Assembly (NCBI RefSeq): GCF_904846705.1
Contig: NZ_CAJHBS010000015.1
Span: forward strand, 1-64,000
Direction of reading: 5' to 3'
Length of the DNA stretch: 64,000 nt
Source of the DNA: Psychrobacter sp. Pi2-52
Lineage (GTDB): Bacteria; Pseudomonadota; Gammaproteobacteria; Pseudomonadales; Moraxellaceae
The translations under genes were made by a program, and so were the position numbers. How positions within the stretch are numbered: the stretch's first letter is position 1; each line of letters starts with the position of its first letter. The notes beneath the pieces are model-generated. The model saw nothing but the letters and a program-made list of their open reading frames with translations, did no database searches and was not told the DNA's origin. This document shows positions 9,596-18,386 of this stretch, piece after piece.

Positions 9596-9635
9596 GCTAT
9601 TGGCTATTGGCTATTGGCTATTGGCTATTGGCTAT
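9596..9635. repeat. heptanucleotide tandem repeat, about 5.7 copies
   Basis: Five perfect copies of TGGCTAT (9601-9635) are preceded by a partial copy, GCTAT (9596-9600). The array lies 21 bp after the EVE-gene stop and outside any confident gene. Confidence 0.97.
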
Positions 9636-9701
9636 GAAATAGAGTACAAAAAACCTAAGATTAATGCCTGTATAGCGGCGCTAAAGCGTTGACATCATAG
9701 T

Positions 9702-9902
9702 GTGGCTTCTTTACCATCTTATTATGTATATGACCTGTCAATCCACTACTTGGATCGACGGGTTATTTTTATTTTAGTGTCTTTACTTTTATTTTCATAC
9801 TCTGCCTATCTACTTATGCAACATTATAAGCTTGCTCATATTATTTATCGGAGTATTATCGTCGGCACTACTCTCCTTGCTGCGTCAATCTTAGTCGATT
9901 GA
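9702..9902 (+). CDS. possible small membrane protein, unrecognised
   Basis: A 66-codon frame with a GTG start. Two hydrophobic stretches are visible, VIFILVSLLLFSYSAYLL and IIYRSIIVGTTLLAASILV, separated by a short polar loop, which suggests a two-pass membrane protein. No family is recognised, there is no clear ribosome site, and base use is AT-rich. It lies between the EVE gene and the MATE exporter on the same strand. It may be a genuine small protein or a chance frame. Confidence 0.35.
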   Translation: MASLPSYYVYDLSIHYLDRRVIFILVSLLLFSYSAYLLMQHYKLAHIIYRSIIVGTTLLAASILVD

Positions 9903-9972
9903 TAGCAGTGTTTGTTTATTAATAATAACTACCTTAATAACAATTACCGTAAAGAATAAAAAGTTGCTTACC

Positions 9973-11340
9973 ATGGTTTTTCCATTGTCTTTCAAAGATT
10001 TTAAAAGCTACAGCTTACGTCTAGGCGTACTCGCCCTCCCTATCTTGATCACTCAGTTTTGCCAAGCCGCACTTGGCGTGGTCGATGCCATCATGGCAGG
10101 TCAAGTTTCGGCGCTTGATTTGGCTGCGGTAGCAGTTGGCTCTGGTATTTGGCTACCATTGTTTTTATTGGCCACAGGTGTGCTTATCGCAACCACACCT
10201 CTGATTGGTGAAGCGATTGGTCAAGACCAGCACGGCCAAGTGCCGCATATCACGCAGCAGTCCTTATGGACCGCAGGTGTCATTGGCATTATCGGTTTTA
10301 TCATTGTCAATTTAGCTCCCAATGTTCTTGGCATTATGGGTGTCCCAGAAAACATTCAGCCGATAGCGACGCAGTATTTACATGGTGTCTCATTTGGTTT
10401 CCCAGCGCTCGCTGTATATGCCGTCCTGCGCAGTTATTGTGAGGCATTGGGTCGTCCTGAGCCTGTAACTGTCATTAGTATCATTGGCCTGCTCGCAGAT
10501 ATCCCTTTGAACTATATTTTTATTCATGGGTTATTTGGCATGCCAGAAATGGGCGGTGCAGGTTGCGGGGTGGCAACAGCATTGGTGTTATGGATAAATG
10601 TCCTATTGCTTGCAGCCTATACTAGCTTCACGAAACGTCGCGAATTTGTGAGCACGCGATTCTTTTATGGCTTCTCTAGCCCTAATCGTACACAGATTAA
10701 AAAACTGTTAAAACTTGGTATTCCTATTGGTATCTCTATCTTCTTTGAAGCCAGTTTATTTAGCTTAGGCGCACTCGTTATCAGTCCATTGGGTGAGCTA
10801 GCAACAGCATCGCATCAAGTGGCGCTGTCAGTGACCTCACAGCTATTTATGATACCGATATCGGTCGCCATGGCGCTCACTATCATGGTCTCCAATCGAT
10901 TTGGTCAAAAAAACCTATTGGCACTGCGCCAAGTGCAAGCTACTGGACTGGTATGGACCGTATTGATCGCTTTAACCTGTATGGTTGGGATATGGCTATT
11001 CAGACCAGAACTAGCAGCAGCATTCACGGATAACCCAGAGGTCAGAGCCCAGTCTATGCATTTGCTTATCTTTGCACTCGCCTATCAGTTATTTGATGGC
11101 TGGCAGGTTAACGTCGCTGGTATATTGCGCGGCATGCAAGATACCACCATACCGATGTGGGTAACGCTCTTCTGCTATTGGTTAGTTGCCCTACCACTTG
11201 GCGTCTATCTAGTGCGTTTTACTGACGTTGGTGCACAAGGGTTTTGGATGGCGTTGATTACAGGTTTGTTCTTATCATCTATTTTACTTACTTTGCGTCT
11301 ACGCTATCAGCAAAAACGCTTAACTATGCTATGGGGTTAA
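9973..11340 (+). CDS. MATE family multidrug efflux transporter (NorM-like)
   Basis: A 455-residue MATE exporter with about 12 membrane helices in two homologous halves. These proteins expel cationic drugs and toxins using a Na+ or H+ gradient. Family features include ALPILITQFCQAALGVVDAIMAG at the start, GEAIGQ after helix 2, the LRSYCEALGRPEP block, and the second-half HQVALSVTSQLFMIPISVAMAL and GWQVNVAGILRGMQDT motifs. The ATG at 9973 is chosen over an upstream TTG at 9964. Substrate unknown. Confidence 0.92.
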   Translation: MVFPLSFKDFKSYSLRLGVLALPILITQFCQAALGVVDAIMAGQVSALDLAAVAVGSGIWLPLFLLATGVLIATTPLIGEAIGQDQHGQVPHITQQSLWTAGVIGIIGFIIVNLAPNVLGIMGVPENIQPIATQYLHGVSFGFPALAVYAVLRSYCEALGRPEPVTVISIIGLLADIPLNYIFIHGLFGMPEMGGAGCGVATALVLWINVLLLAAYTSFTKRREFVSTRFFYGFSSPNRTQIKKLLKLGIPIGISIFFEASLFSLGALVISPLGELATASHQVALSVTSQLFMIPISVAMALTIMVSNRFGQKNLLALRQVQATGLVWTVLIALTCMVGIWLFRPELAAAFTDNPEVRAQSMHLLIFALAYQLFDGWQVNVAGILRGMQDTTIPMWVTLFCYWLVALPLGVYLVRFTDVGAQGFWMALITGLFLSSILLTLRLRYQQKRLTMLWG

Positions 11341-11580
11341 GCCAATTGCTTATTGATTGAATTTTATAGTCATTGTTAGCGTCATTTGATCATACAGAAT
11401 ATGAAAAATCGTAGATATTTTCTTGCTAAAAAGATGGCTTACGTCAAAATATGTAAAAATTCTCAGTTAACAACTGTACATTGATTGCTCATTGCCCTGA
11501 ATCTAGGTATCATTAGCAATTAATTAGACAATATTTAGTTACACTATTTCTCGAATTTAGTACAAGGCCAGATAAAAACT

Positions 11581-12012
11581 ATGGATATTGAAAAAATACG
11601 CACCCTCATCGCCCTTATGGAAGAAAGTGAACTGGTTAATTTAGAAATCAGTTCTGACGACGAGCATATTAGCTTAACTCGTCACTATGATGCCCCTGCG
11701 CCAACTATGATGGCTGCCCCTGCTGCGAGCGCTGCTCCTGCTGCCGCTGTCGAAGGCAAACCTGCAGAAAAAGCGGGTAGCGTTGAATCTTCACCAATGG
11801 TTGGTGTTTTCTATTCAGCACCAAGCCCTAATGACCCACCATTTGTGAAAGTTGGTCAAAAGGTTCAGGCAGGTGATACTTTAGGTATCATCGAAGCTAT
11901 GAAAATCATGAACCCGCTTGAAGCGACTCAAAGTGGTATCGTTGACGAAATCTTGGTAGATAACTCTGAAGTCGTACAGTTCGGTCAACCTGTCATACGC
12001 TATAAAGCGTAA
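11581..12012 (+). CDS. accB: acetyl-CoA carboxylase biotin carboxyl carrier protein
   Basis: Carries biotin between the carboxylase and transferase components in the first step of fatty-acid synthesis. The 143 residues have the standard architecture: an N-terminal segment (MDIEKIRTLIALMEES), an Ala/Pro-rich linker at about 39-66, and a C-terminal biotinyl domain with EAMKIMN, where Lys108 is the biotinylation site. It is followed after 125 bp by accC, the usual operon order. The 240-bp upstream gap should hold the accBC promoter. Confidence 0.97.
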   Translation: MDIEKIRTLIALMEESELVNLEISSDDEHISLTRHYDAPAPTMMAAPAASAAPAAAVEGKPAEKAGSVESSPMVGVFYSAPSPNDPPFVKVGQKVQAGDTLGIIEAMKIMNPLEATQSGIVDEILVDNSEVVQFGQPVIRYKA

Positions 12013-12137
12013 CGATATTTGCCATACTTTATTTCATTATGGCTGACTTTTGGTATATATACCGCGTCAATGCTAAATAACATGATGCTATGTATCGAAA
12101 CTCAGTCAATGACTGACGCTTCGACAAGGATGAACCC

Positions 12138-13499
12138 ATGATAAAAAAATTGCTCATTGCCAACAGAGGTGAAATTGCCCTGCGCATCGTCCGCGCCTGT
12201 AAAGCGCTAGGTATCGAAACGGTAGGTGTCTACTCTACTGCTGATGCCAACTTGATGCACTTGCGCTTTGTTGATGAGGCAATTTGTATTGGCAAGCCTA
12301 ATGCTAACCAAAGCTACCTTGATATCAATACCATCTTAACTGCTGCTGAAATCACTGGTGCAGATGCTATCCATCCCGGTTACGGCTTTTTGTCTGAGAA
12401 TGCTGAATTTGCTGAACAAGTAGAAGAAGCAGGATTGACCTTCGTTGGTCCTAATGCTGATCATATTCGCCTTATGGGCAACAAAGTTTCTGCCATCAAC
12501 GCTATGAAAAAAGCTGGCGTACCAACCGTACCTGGTTCAGTTGGCGCTGTGACCCTGCATAATGCTGAAGAGCAAGCACGCAATATCGGCTTCCCACTAT
12601 TGATTAAAGCGGCTTCTGGCGGCGGTGGACGCGGTATGCGTGTGGTTGAACGCTTTGACGAACTAATTGGTCAAGTACAAGCGGCCAAACAAGAAGCTGA
12701 GCTCTGGTTCGGTGACGACACTGTCTATATGGAGCGCTATCTACAAAACCCGCGCCACGTAGAAGTACAGGTACTAGGTGATGGTAATGGTAATGCTATC
12801 CATCTATATGACCGTGATTGCTCATTGCAGCGTCGCCATCAAAAAGTCCTAGAAGAAGCACCTGCACCTGACATCCCAGATGATGTACGTGAGCCAATCT
12901 TAAAAGCTTGCGTAAAAGCGTGTGAGCTTGTTAAGTATCGCGGTGCTGGTACGTTTGAATTCTTGTTTGAAAATAACGAGTTTTTCTTTATTGAAATGAA
13001 CACTCGTGTACAGGTTGAGCATCCAGTGACTGAGATGATTACTGGTATTGATGTTGTCGTCGAGCAGCTCAAAATTGCTGCCGGTTATGGTTTGTCTTAT
13101 CGTCAAAGTGAGATTGAGATCCAAGGTCATGCGATCGAATGTCGTATTAACGCCGAAGATGCAGCGACTTTCGTACCTTGCCCAGGTACTATCAGTCAAT
13201 TGTTCACGCCAAGTGGTTCTGGTATCCGTTTTGACTCTCATCTATACCCTGGCTATGAGATACCGACCTATTACGATTCATTGATTGGTAAGCTTATATG
13301 TCACGGTCAAACTCGTCAGCAAGCTATTGCTAAGACAGTACATGCCCTTGATGAGCTGATTATCGAAGGTATCAAAACCAATATACCTTTGCATCGTGAT
13401 GTGATTTTGGCGGATGAGAACTTTACTCGTGAAGCGCAAAATATTCACTATCTCGAAAGAGAGCTGCTGACTGCAAATAAAACTAAAAAAGACTCATAG
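12138..13499 (+). CDS. accC: acetyl-CoA carboxylase biotin carboxylase subunit
   Basis: ATP-grasp enzyme that carboxylates the biotin of AccB using bicarbonate and ATP. The 453 residues match the family. Visible landmarks are [32 protein letters not shown], the glycine-rich ATP loop [14 protein letters not shown], and the catalytic region [25 protein letters not shown] precedes the ATG at 12138. Cotranscribed with accB; a bidirectional terminator lies 67 bp after the stop. Confidence 0.98.
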   Translation: MIKKLLIANRGEIALRIVRACKALGIETVGVYSTADANLMHLRFVDEAICIGKPNANQSYLDINTILTAAEITGADAIHPGYGFLSENAEFAEQVEEAGLTFVGPNADHIRLMGNKVSAINAMKKAGVPTVPGSVGAVTLHNAEEQARNIGFPLLIKAASGGGGRGMRVVERFDELIGQVQAAKQEAELWFGDDTVYMERYLQNPRHVEVQVLGDGNGNAIHLYDRDCSLQRRHQKVLEEAPAPDIPDDVREPILKACVKACELVKYRGAGTFEFLFENNEFFFIEMNTRVQVEHPVTEMITGIDVVVEQLKIAAGYGLSYRQSEIEIQGHAIECRINAEDAATFVPCPGTISQLFTPSGSGIRFDSHLYPGYEIPTYYDSLIGKLICHGQTRQQAIAKTVHALDELIIEGIKTNIPLHRDVILADENFTREAQNIHYLERELLTANKTKKDS

Positions 13500-13565
13500 G
13501 CTGAAATACTTGTAGAGTCTACTAAGCTTAATAAGTTCTCTGCAATTATCATTTTAAAAACATAT

Positions 13566-13597
13566 AAAAAAACCGCTATTAATATAGCGGTTTTTTT
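13566..13597. terminator. bidirectional terminator after accC
   Basis: 13566-13579 pairs with 13584-13597 in a 14-bp stem that includes the A/T tracts. It lies between the convergent accC and the minus-strand gene ending at 13649, so it can serve both. Confidence 0.9.
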
Positions 13598-13648
13598 ATG
13601 TCATCAATAAGCTGTCAATTATACGTAAAGTACAATGGACAATCCTGA

Positions 13649-14284
13649 TTACGGTAACACTCTATTGAAGTTCATAAAGCATTCGTTACCATCAGGATCA
13701 GCGCACCATTGCATCTGATTACCATCATGATTAATAAATGCAATTAACGCTTCATCAGTTTGATCGATCTGATTGCCTGAGCAGTCTACTTCATTATTAT
13801 CATAAACAGTCTTGATCGCAATCACTGGCAGACCTTCTTCACGATGGGTGACTAGATAGCGGCCGTATGTCCACTCTTTGCCGCTGACAGACCACATCTC
13901 ATTATCCGCACTAAAGTTATATAGCTCGCGGCACTGGTTAGACTTACTAACTGATGCAAGTAAGTTCTTACTAGTAGTTGGTTTAATGTTTAGAACCCGC
14001 TCTTCACTTTGAGTCAGTACGCCGCCGTCCATGCCCGTCATCACCTTAGGCTCTACACTGCTAGGCTTTTGCGCACTATCTGACGCCGACTGATTAGCTT
14101 CCGCTTCCTTAGTCATCATGGCGTGAGTAGAATGAGCGCTGCTATCTAAGTCTATTTCCCACTGTCCGGCAATGGCTGGACTAATGTGAGTGGTGATGGT
14201 CGGCTTGGTAATAGCCTCACCGTTCGCAGGCAATGAAGCCAAAATAGATGCTAGCGTGAATGAAGCAAATGAGATAGGTTCCAT
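13649..14284 (-). CDS. hypothetical protein, probably exported
   Basis: A 211-residue protein whose family I do not recognise. The N-terminal 24 residues (MEPISFASFTLASILASLPA) are mildly hydrophobic and could be a weak signal sequence, but lack basic residues after the Met. A Ser/Ala/Glu-rich low-complexity stretch follows at about 50-85. The second half looks folded, with aromatic residues (MWSVSGKEWTYGRYLV) and four cysteines (QCREL, VDCSG, WCADPDG, ECFMN) that could form two disulfides. This pattern suggests a periplasmic or surface domain; no function is proposed. Confidence 0.7.
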   Translation of the reverse strand: MEPISFASFTLASILASLPANGEAITKPTITTHISPAIAGQWEIDLDSSAHSTHAMMTKEAEANQSASDSAQKPSSVEPKVMTGMDGGVLTQSEERVLNIKPTTSKNLLASVSKSNQCRELYNFSADNEMWSVSGKEWTYGRYLVTHREEGLPVIAIKTVYDNNEVDCSGNQIDQTDEALIAFINHDGNQMQWCADPDGNECFMNFNRVLP

Positions 14285-14405
14285 AATTAACCTTATATTT
14301 ATAATATTTTAATATATACATTAGCGTAAGTCTTAGACACCAAAAACACAAGTAACATTATGCTATTGCTCATAAACCTATAGTCGGAACTTCATAGGTA
14401 TTTAT

Positions 14406-14461
14406 AGAAAAAAATAACGCCATCGCTTTACTTGCTAGAGACAAGAAGCGATGGCGTTATT
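14406..14461 (-). terminator. leuA: intrinsic terminator of leuA
   Basis: A perfect 16-bp stem (14413-14428 with 14446-14461) with a 17-nt loop is followed on the minus strand by a run of seven T. It lies about 40 bp after the leuA stop. Confidence 0.92.
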
Positions 14462-14501
14462 AGCATACAGAATTCTTCGTGATATCAATGACTACTTAAC
14501 A

Positions 14502-16286
14502 CTAAGCAGCTTCTGTATTTAGCGCTTGAGCAAAAGCTGATAACGCCCCTTTTAGCATGGCTGACACCGTACTGCTGCAAGTACCGATGCCAGAGTATAC
14601 CTCGCCATCAACATTTAACTGAATGTAAGCGGCAGCGTTGGCATTGGTTTTGTTATCACTATTGGTATCATCATCGATACCATTACCACTGTTATGATGC
14701 GGGTTAATCGCATGCTCTGCATAGTTAATAATATGCAAGGATTTGCCAGTATGCTGTGCAAGTCCATCAATAAACGATGATAATGGGCCGTTACCCGTGC
14801 CATCAATATCAATAGTATCGCTATTCATTTGTACTTGACCACTAAAGTAAACCGCACCGCCTTTATTGTTGACGCTATAGTCTAGCAGCTCAAACTTGCC
14901 TTGCTGCAAGTAAGTATCCTCAAAGGTCTGCAAGATTTCATCATTCTGCAGCTCACGTGCCGCTGCTTCAGCTTGCTTTTGTACCACACGGCTAAAGTCA
15001 ATCTGCATCCAACGTGGTAAGTTGAAACCGTAGTTTCGCTGCAAGATATATGCGACGCCGCCTTTGCCCGACTGGCTATTGATACGTACCACATCTTGGT
15101 AGCTACGGCCAATATGCGCAGGATCAATGGGTAGATAAGCCACATCCCAGACATTGTCTGTTTCCCTCTGATTACTTTCATTGTAATCAAGAGATTTTTT
15201 GATAGCATCTTGATGTGAGCCACTAAATGCCGTGAAGACCAACTCGCCTACATAAGGATGGCGCGGGTGCAATGGTAAGTTATTGCATTCGCTCACAACC
15301 TGTACGATTTCACTCATGTTGCTAAAATCAAGCTCAGGATCGATACCTTGGCTAAATAAGTTCATGGCCATGACCATGATGTCCATGTTACCTGTACGCT
15401 CACCGTTACCAAGCAATGTGCCTTCGATACGATCCGCGCCCGCAAGCACGCCCAATTCGGCGGCAGCTACCGCACAGCCACGGTCATTATGAGTATGCAA
15501 GCTCACAATCACATGCTCGCGCTGGGCCAGATTGCGGCAGAAGTACTCTACTTGATCAGCAAAGACATTAGGCATAGAGGCCTCAACAGTCGCTGGTAAG
15601 TTAAAAATAACTTCCTGACCCTGCTGTGGTTGCCACACGTCACACACTGCATCGCAAACCTCTACAGCATATTCAGTCTCTGTCTGGCTAAAGCTCTCTG
15701 GCGAGTACTGAAACACCCAATCTGTCTCAGGGTACTTTGCTGCATATTCTTGCAATAGCTTAGCACCTGCAATAGCAATCTCTTTGATTTCAGCTTTATC
15801 TTTGCCATAGACTTTTTCACGTTGTACACGGCTGGTTGAGTTATAGACATGGACAACCGCACGTTTAGCACCTTTTAATGATTCAAAAGTACGGGCAATC
15901 AAATGCTCGCGCGCTTGTACCAATACTTGTAGCGTTACATCTTCAGGTACGTGGTTTTCTTCGATAAGCTTACGAGCAAAGTCAAATTCTACCTGCGCCG
16001 CTGATGGAAAACCAATCTCAATCTCTTTAAAACCAACATCTACTAAAGTCTTAAAGAAGCGCATTTTTTGTTCAATGGTCATCGGATCAATCAGTGCTTG
16101 GTTACCATCACGCAGATCCACACTTGCCCATATCGGTGACTTCTCAATCGTTTTACTTGGCCAAGTACGATCTGGCAGCGATGGCGCAAATGCAAATGGA
16201 CGGTATTTACGGAAGTCAAAAGCAGCACTTTTTGGTGTGATCTTTGCAGTCCCTGTGGCTGCAGTGTGCGTGGCTTGGTCAGACAT
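14502..16286 (-). CDS. leuA: 2-isopropylmalate synthase (long, type-2 LeuA)
   Basis: Condenses acetyl-CoA with 2-oxoisovalerate in the first committed step of leucine synthesis. The N-terminal RTWPSKTIEKSPIWASVDLRD identifies the longer LeuA2 class found in actinobacteria and some proteobacteria. The TIM-barrel metal and substrate motifs SVDLRDGNQALIDPM and SLHTHNDRGCAVA are present. The C-terminal leucine-sensing domain ends with GIGTCSSTVSAMLKGALSAF and carries an Asn/Asp/Ser-rich insert (about 14630-14703). ATG 16286 is chosen because AAGGA lies eight bases upstream; a TTG two codons earlier is less likely. Divergent from an Lrp/AsnC regulator, a plausible controller. Confidence 0.95.
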   Translation of the reverse strand: MSDQATHTAATGTAKITPKSAAFDFRKYRPFAFAPSLPDRTWPSKTIEKSPIWASVDLRDGNQALIDPMTIEQKMRFFKTLVDVGFKEIEIGFPSAAQVEFDFARKLIEENHVPEDVTLQVLVQAREHLIARTFESLKGAKRAVVHVYNSTSRVQREKVYGKDKAEIKEIAIAGAKLLQEYAAKYPETDWVFQYSPESFSQTETEYAVEVCDAVCDVWQPQQGQEVIFNLPATVEASMPNVFADQVEYFCRNLAQREHVIVSLHTHNDRGCAVAAAELGVLAGADRIEGTLLGNGERTGNMDIMVMAMNLFSQGIDPELDFSNMSEIVQVVSECNNLPLHPRHPYVGELVFTAFSGSHQDAIKKSLDYNESNQRETDNVWDVAYLPIDPAHIGRSYQDVVRINSQSGKGGVAYILQRNYGFNLPRWMQIDFSRVVQKQAEAAARELQNDEILQTFEDTYLQQGKFELLDYSVNNKGGAVYFSGQVQMNSDTIDIDGTGNGPLSSFIDGLAQHTGKSLHIINYAEHAINPHHNSGNGIDDDTNSDNKTNANAAAYIQLNVDGEVYSGIGTCSSTVSAMLKGALSAFAQALNTEAA

Positions 16287-16507
16287 AATCAATCCTTAGA
16301 TGACTTGGTTATTTATATATTTAGCTAGGCGATTAGCTGTTGATTAGATCAGTATTTATCATACGAGATAACTAGTGTTCATACCATAATAATATCAAAG
16401 TTTAACAGAGAGAAACCTGCTTTCTTTTACTTTATTTTCTGTTATTTTAGTGGAAAAACACAATTTAGACATTATAATCGAATAAATTCACTATTAAGGC
16501 TTGAGAA

Positions 16508-16996
16508 ATGCCAGACAATTATATTGATAGTACAGGAACTGCAGATATAGACGAGATAGATAAACAGTTGCTACGCTTACTGCAAACGCAGGCGCGCATG
16601 AGTATTACTGAACTTGCTGAACGCGTCCACCTGTCTGCCACCCCTTGCGCACGTCGTATCAAACGCTTAGAGGATGCGAACATTATCACTGGCTACCACA
16701 CCAAAACAGATGCACAAAAACTTGGCTATCCGCTAGCCGTGTTTATCGCTATTAGCATGGATCGACATACAGCAGAACGTTTTGAGCAGTTTGAACGCAA
16801 AGTTCAGAGCTTTGAGGAAGTCATTAGCTGTAGTATTGTTACAGGCCGCACCGAAGACTATCTGATTAAGGTCAGGGTACGTGATATGACACATTACGAA
16901 GAGTTTTTATTGCATCGCCTCAATCGTATCGAAGGCGTGGCCCAAGTTCATACCAGTTTTGAACTACGAGAAGTATTTAGCCGTAGCGTGGTTTAG
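16508..16996 (+). CDS. Lrp/AsnC family transcriptional regulator
   Basis: A 162-residue feast/famine regulator. An N-terminal winged-helix HTH at about 14-70 (EIDKQLLRLLQTQARMSITE, then VHLSATPCARRIKRLEDANII) is followed by a RAM effector-binding domain with the VTGRTEDYLIKVRV motif. It belongs to the Lrp group, but the amino acid sensed cannot be deduced. Its start is 221 bp from the divergent leuA start, so regulation of leuA and of itself is a reasonable inference. Convergent with the next gene; the stops are 5 bp apart with no terminator between them. Confidence 0.92.
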   Translation: MPDNYIDSTGTADIDEIDKQLLRLLQTQARMSITELAERVHLSATPCARRIKRLEDANIITGYHTKTDAQKLGYPLAVFIAISMDRHTAERFEQFERKVQSFEEVISCSIVTGRTEDYLIKVRVRDMTHYEEFLLHRLNRIEGVAQVHTSFELREVFSRSVV

Positions 16997-17001
16997 ACGA
17001 T

Positions 17002-18258
17002 CTAAACGGTCGTTGATGACTGTCGACGAAACCATACTAATAGTACAAATCCGATCATTAATCCGATAGCAGCAACAAGCAACCCTGCATTGAAATTGCC
17101 ATCTTTCCCTGCCAGTGCCACTGTCACCAAAGGTCCCAAAAACTGCCCCAATGCATAAGCCAACGTTGCCAAAGCAATCAGTAAATTAGAATAGGCAGGA
17201 TTGATGTTTTTAAATAAAGTCAGTGTCATCGATACCATACCGACGAAGGTCAATCCCAAAATCGCAGCATTGCCATATAATCCAAATGCACCATCAAACC
17301 ATATCGGCAAGCACATCCCAAATGCTTGCAATACCGTCAGCCCCATTAAGGTTTTTATCTCACCGATACGTTTGGCAAGCGCGCCCCATAGGGGGTTTGA
17401 CAACATCGCAAAAATACCAACGACCAACCAAATCATGAGTCCAGCATACGTCTGTGTTGTTAGACGTTGTGCTGCCATAACGGGTAAAAAAGTTGCTGAG
17501 CTGATATAACCAAACCCTGCCAGTACGTAGCTGAAAAAAAGTAAAGTAAGCGCTTTATGATGTCCAGAAATTGCCTCATATAAGGAGCGTTTAAAGTTTA
17601 CATAGGTCTGGTGCACTGACACGTGTTGTTTGGCATCAATCTGCTGTGAATCAACAGCTTGTACTTGTCTTGGCTTTATCGCATAAAGTAGCCACACAAG
17701 CGGTAAACTGGTGACGCCTGCGACTAGCCAAATTACATCGAAGTGATAGCCTAATTTTAATAGCCACCACGTTACGATGGCAGAGGCGCTGATGCCGACA
17801 CCAATACCTGCATAGTGGACTGCTGACAATACAGAACGGCGCTCAGGGCTGAGGGTTTGAATCACAAACGACGAGCTTAGAATCATCGCCACGCCACTTG
17901 CAATGCCTGCAATTAAGCGAATGATATACCATAGCGTGAGCGACATATTTGGTATGACGAGTAACATCGTGGTGACAACACTGATAATCGCCCACAGCGT
18001 CATCGCCTGCCATGTCGAGCGCTGAGGCACAAACATAGCGATAAGAGCGCCAATAAAGTAACCGATATAATTGATTGATGCCAACCAGCCTGCAATCGTC
18101 GTTGATAACGACAATTGCACCATAATATCAGGTAAGGTGGCGGTAAAAAGAAAGCGGCCATAACCCATGACGACTGCCATGCAGTACATACCGATACAGG
18201 CAATGGCAGCTTCGTTGGTAATCATCGGGATCATACGGCTTTTAAAAGCAGTCATCAT
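17002..18258 (-). CDS. MFS transporter, YbfB/YjiJ-like
   Basis: About 418 residues with 12 hydrophobic segments. The opening ACIGMYCMAVVMGYGRFLFTATLPDIM and the GWLASINYIGYFIGAL helix resemble the YbfB/YjiJ branch of the major facilitator superfamily, whose substrates are mostly unknown. The start is ambiguous. A TTG at 18291 gives the longest form, ATGs at 18258 and 18255 are taken here, and ATG 18234 is possible; none has a strong ribosome site. The 3' end abuts the Lrp gene tail to tail. Confidence 0.85.
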   Translation of the reverse strand: MMTAFKSRMIPMITNEAAIACIGMYCMAVVMGYGRFLFTATLPDIMVQLSLSTTIAGWLASINYIGYFIGALIAMFVPQRSTWQAMTLWAIISVVTTMLLVIPNMSLTLWYIIRLIAGIASGVAMILSSSFVIQTLSPERRSVLSAVHYAGIGVGISASAIVTWWLLKLGYHFDVIWLVAGVTSLPLVWLLYAIKPRQVQAVDSQQIDAKQHVSVHQTYVNFKRSLYEAISGHHKALTLLFFSYVLAGFGYISSATFLPVMAAQRLTTQTYAGLMIWLVVGIFAMLSNPLWGALAKRIGEIKTLMGLTVLQAFGMCLPIWFDGAFGLYGNAAILGLTFVGMVSMTLTLFKNINPAYSNLLIALATLAYALGQFLGPLVTVALAGKDGNFNAGLLVAAIGLMIGFVLLVWFRRQSSTTV

Positions 18259-18386
18259 GACAGAGCCATTTTTGTGGCAATTAGCACACAATCCTTTGTG
18301 TTAGACAGTCAAAAGCAGTAATAAATAAACGCAGAAATAGAGAAGTTATTAGATATATTAGGCCAGCATAAAGTTATTAGCGAAAA

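Noticed and set aside
9596..9635. CRISPR-like array
   Set aside because: The 7-bp units are contiguous with no spacers, so it is a microsatellite.
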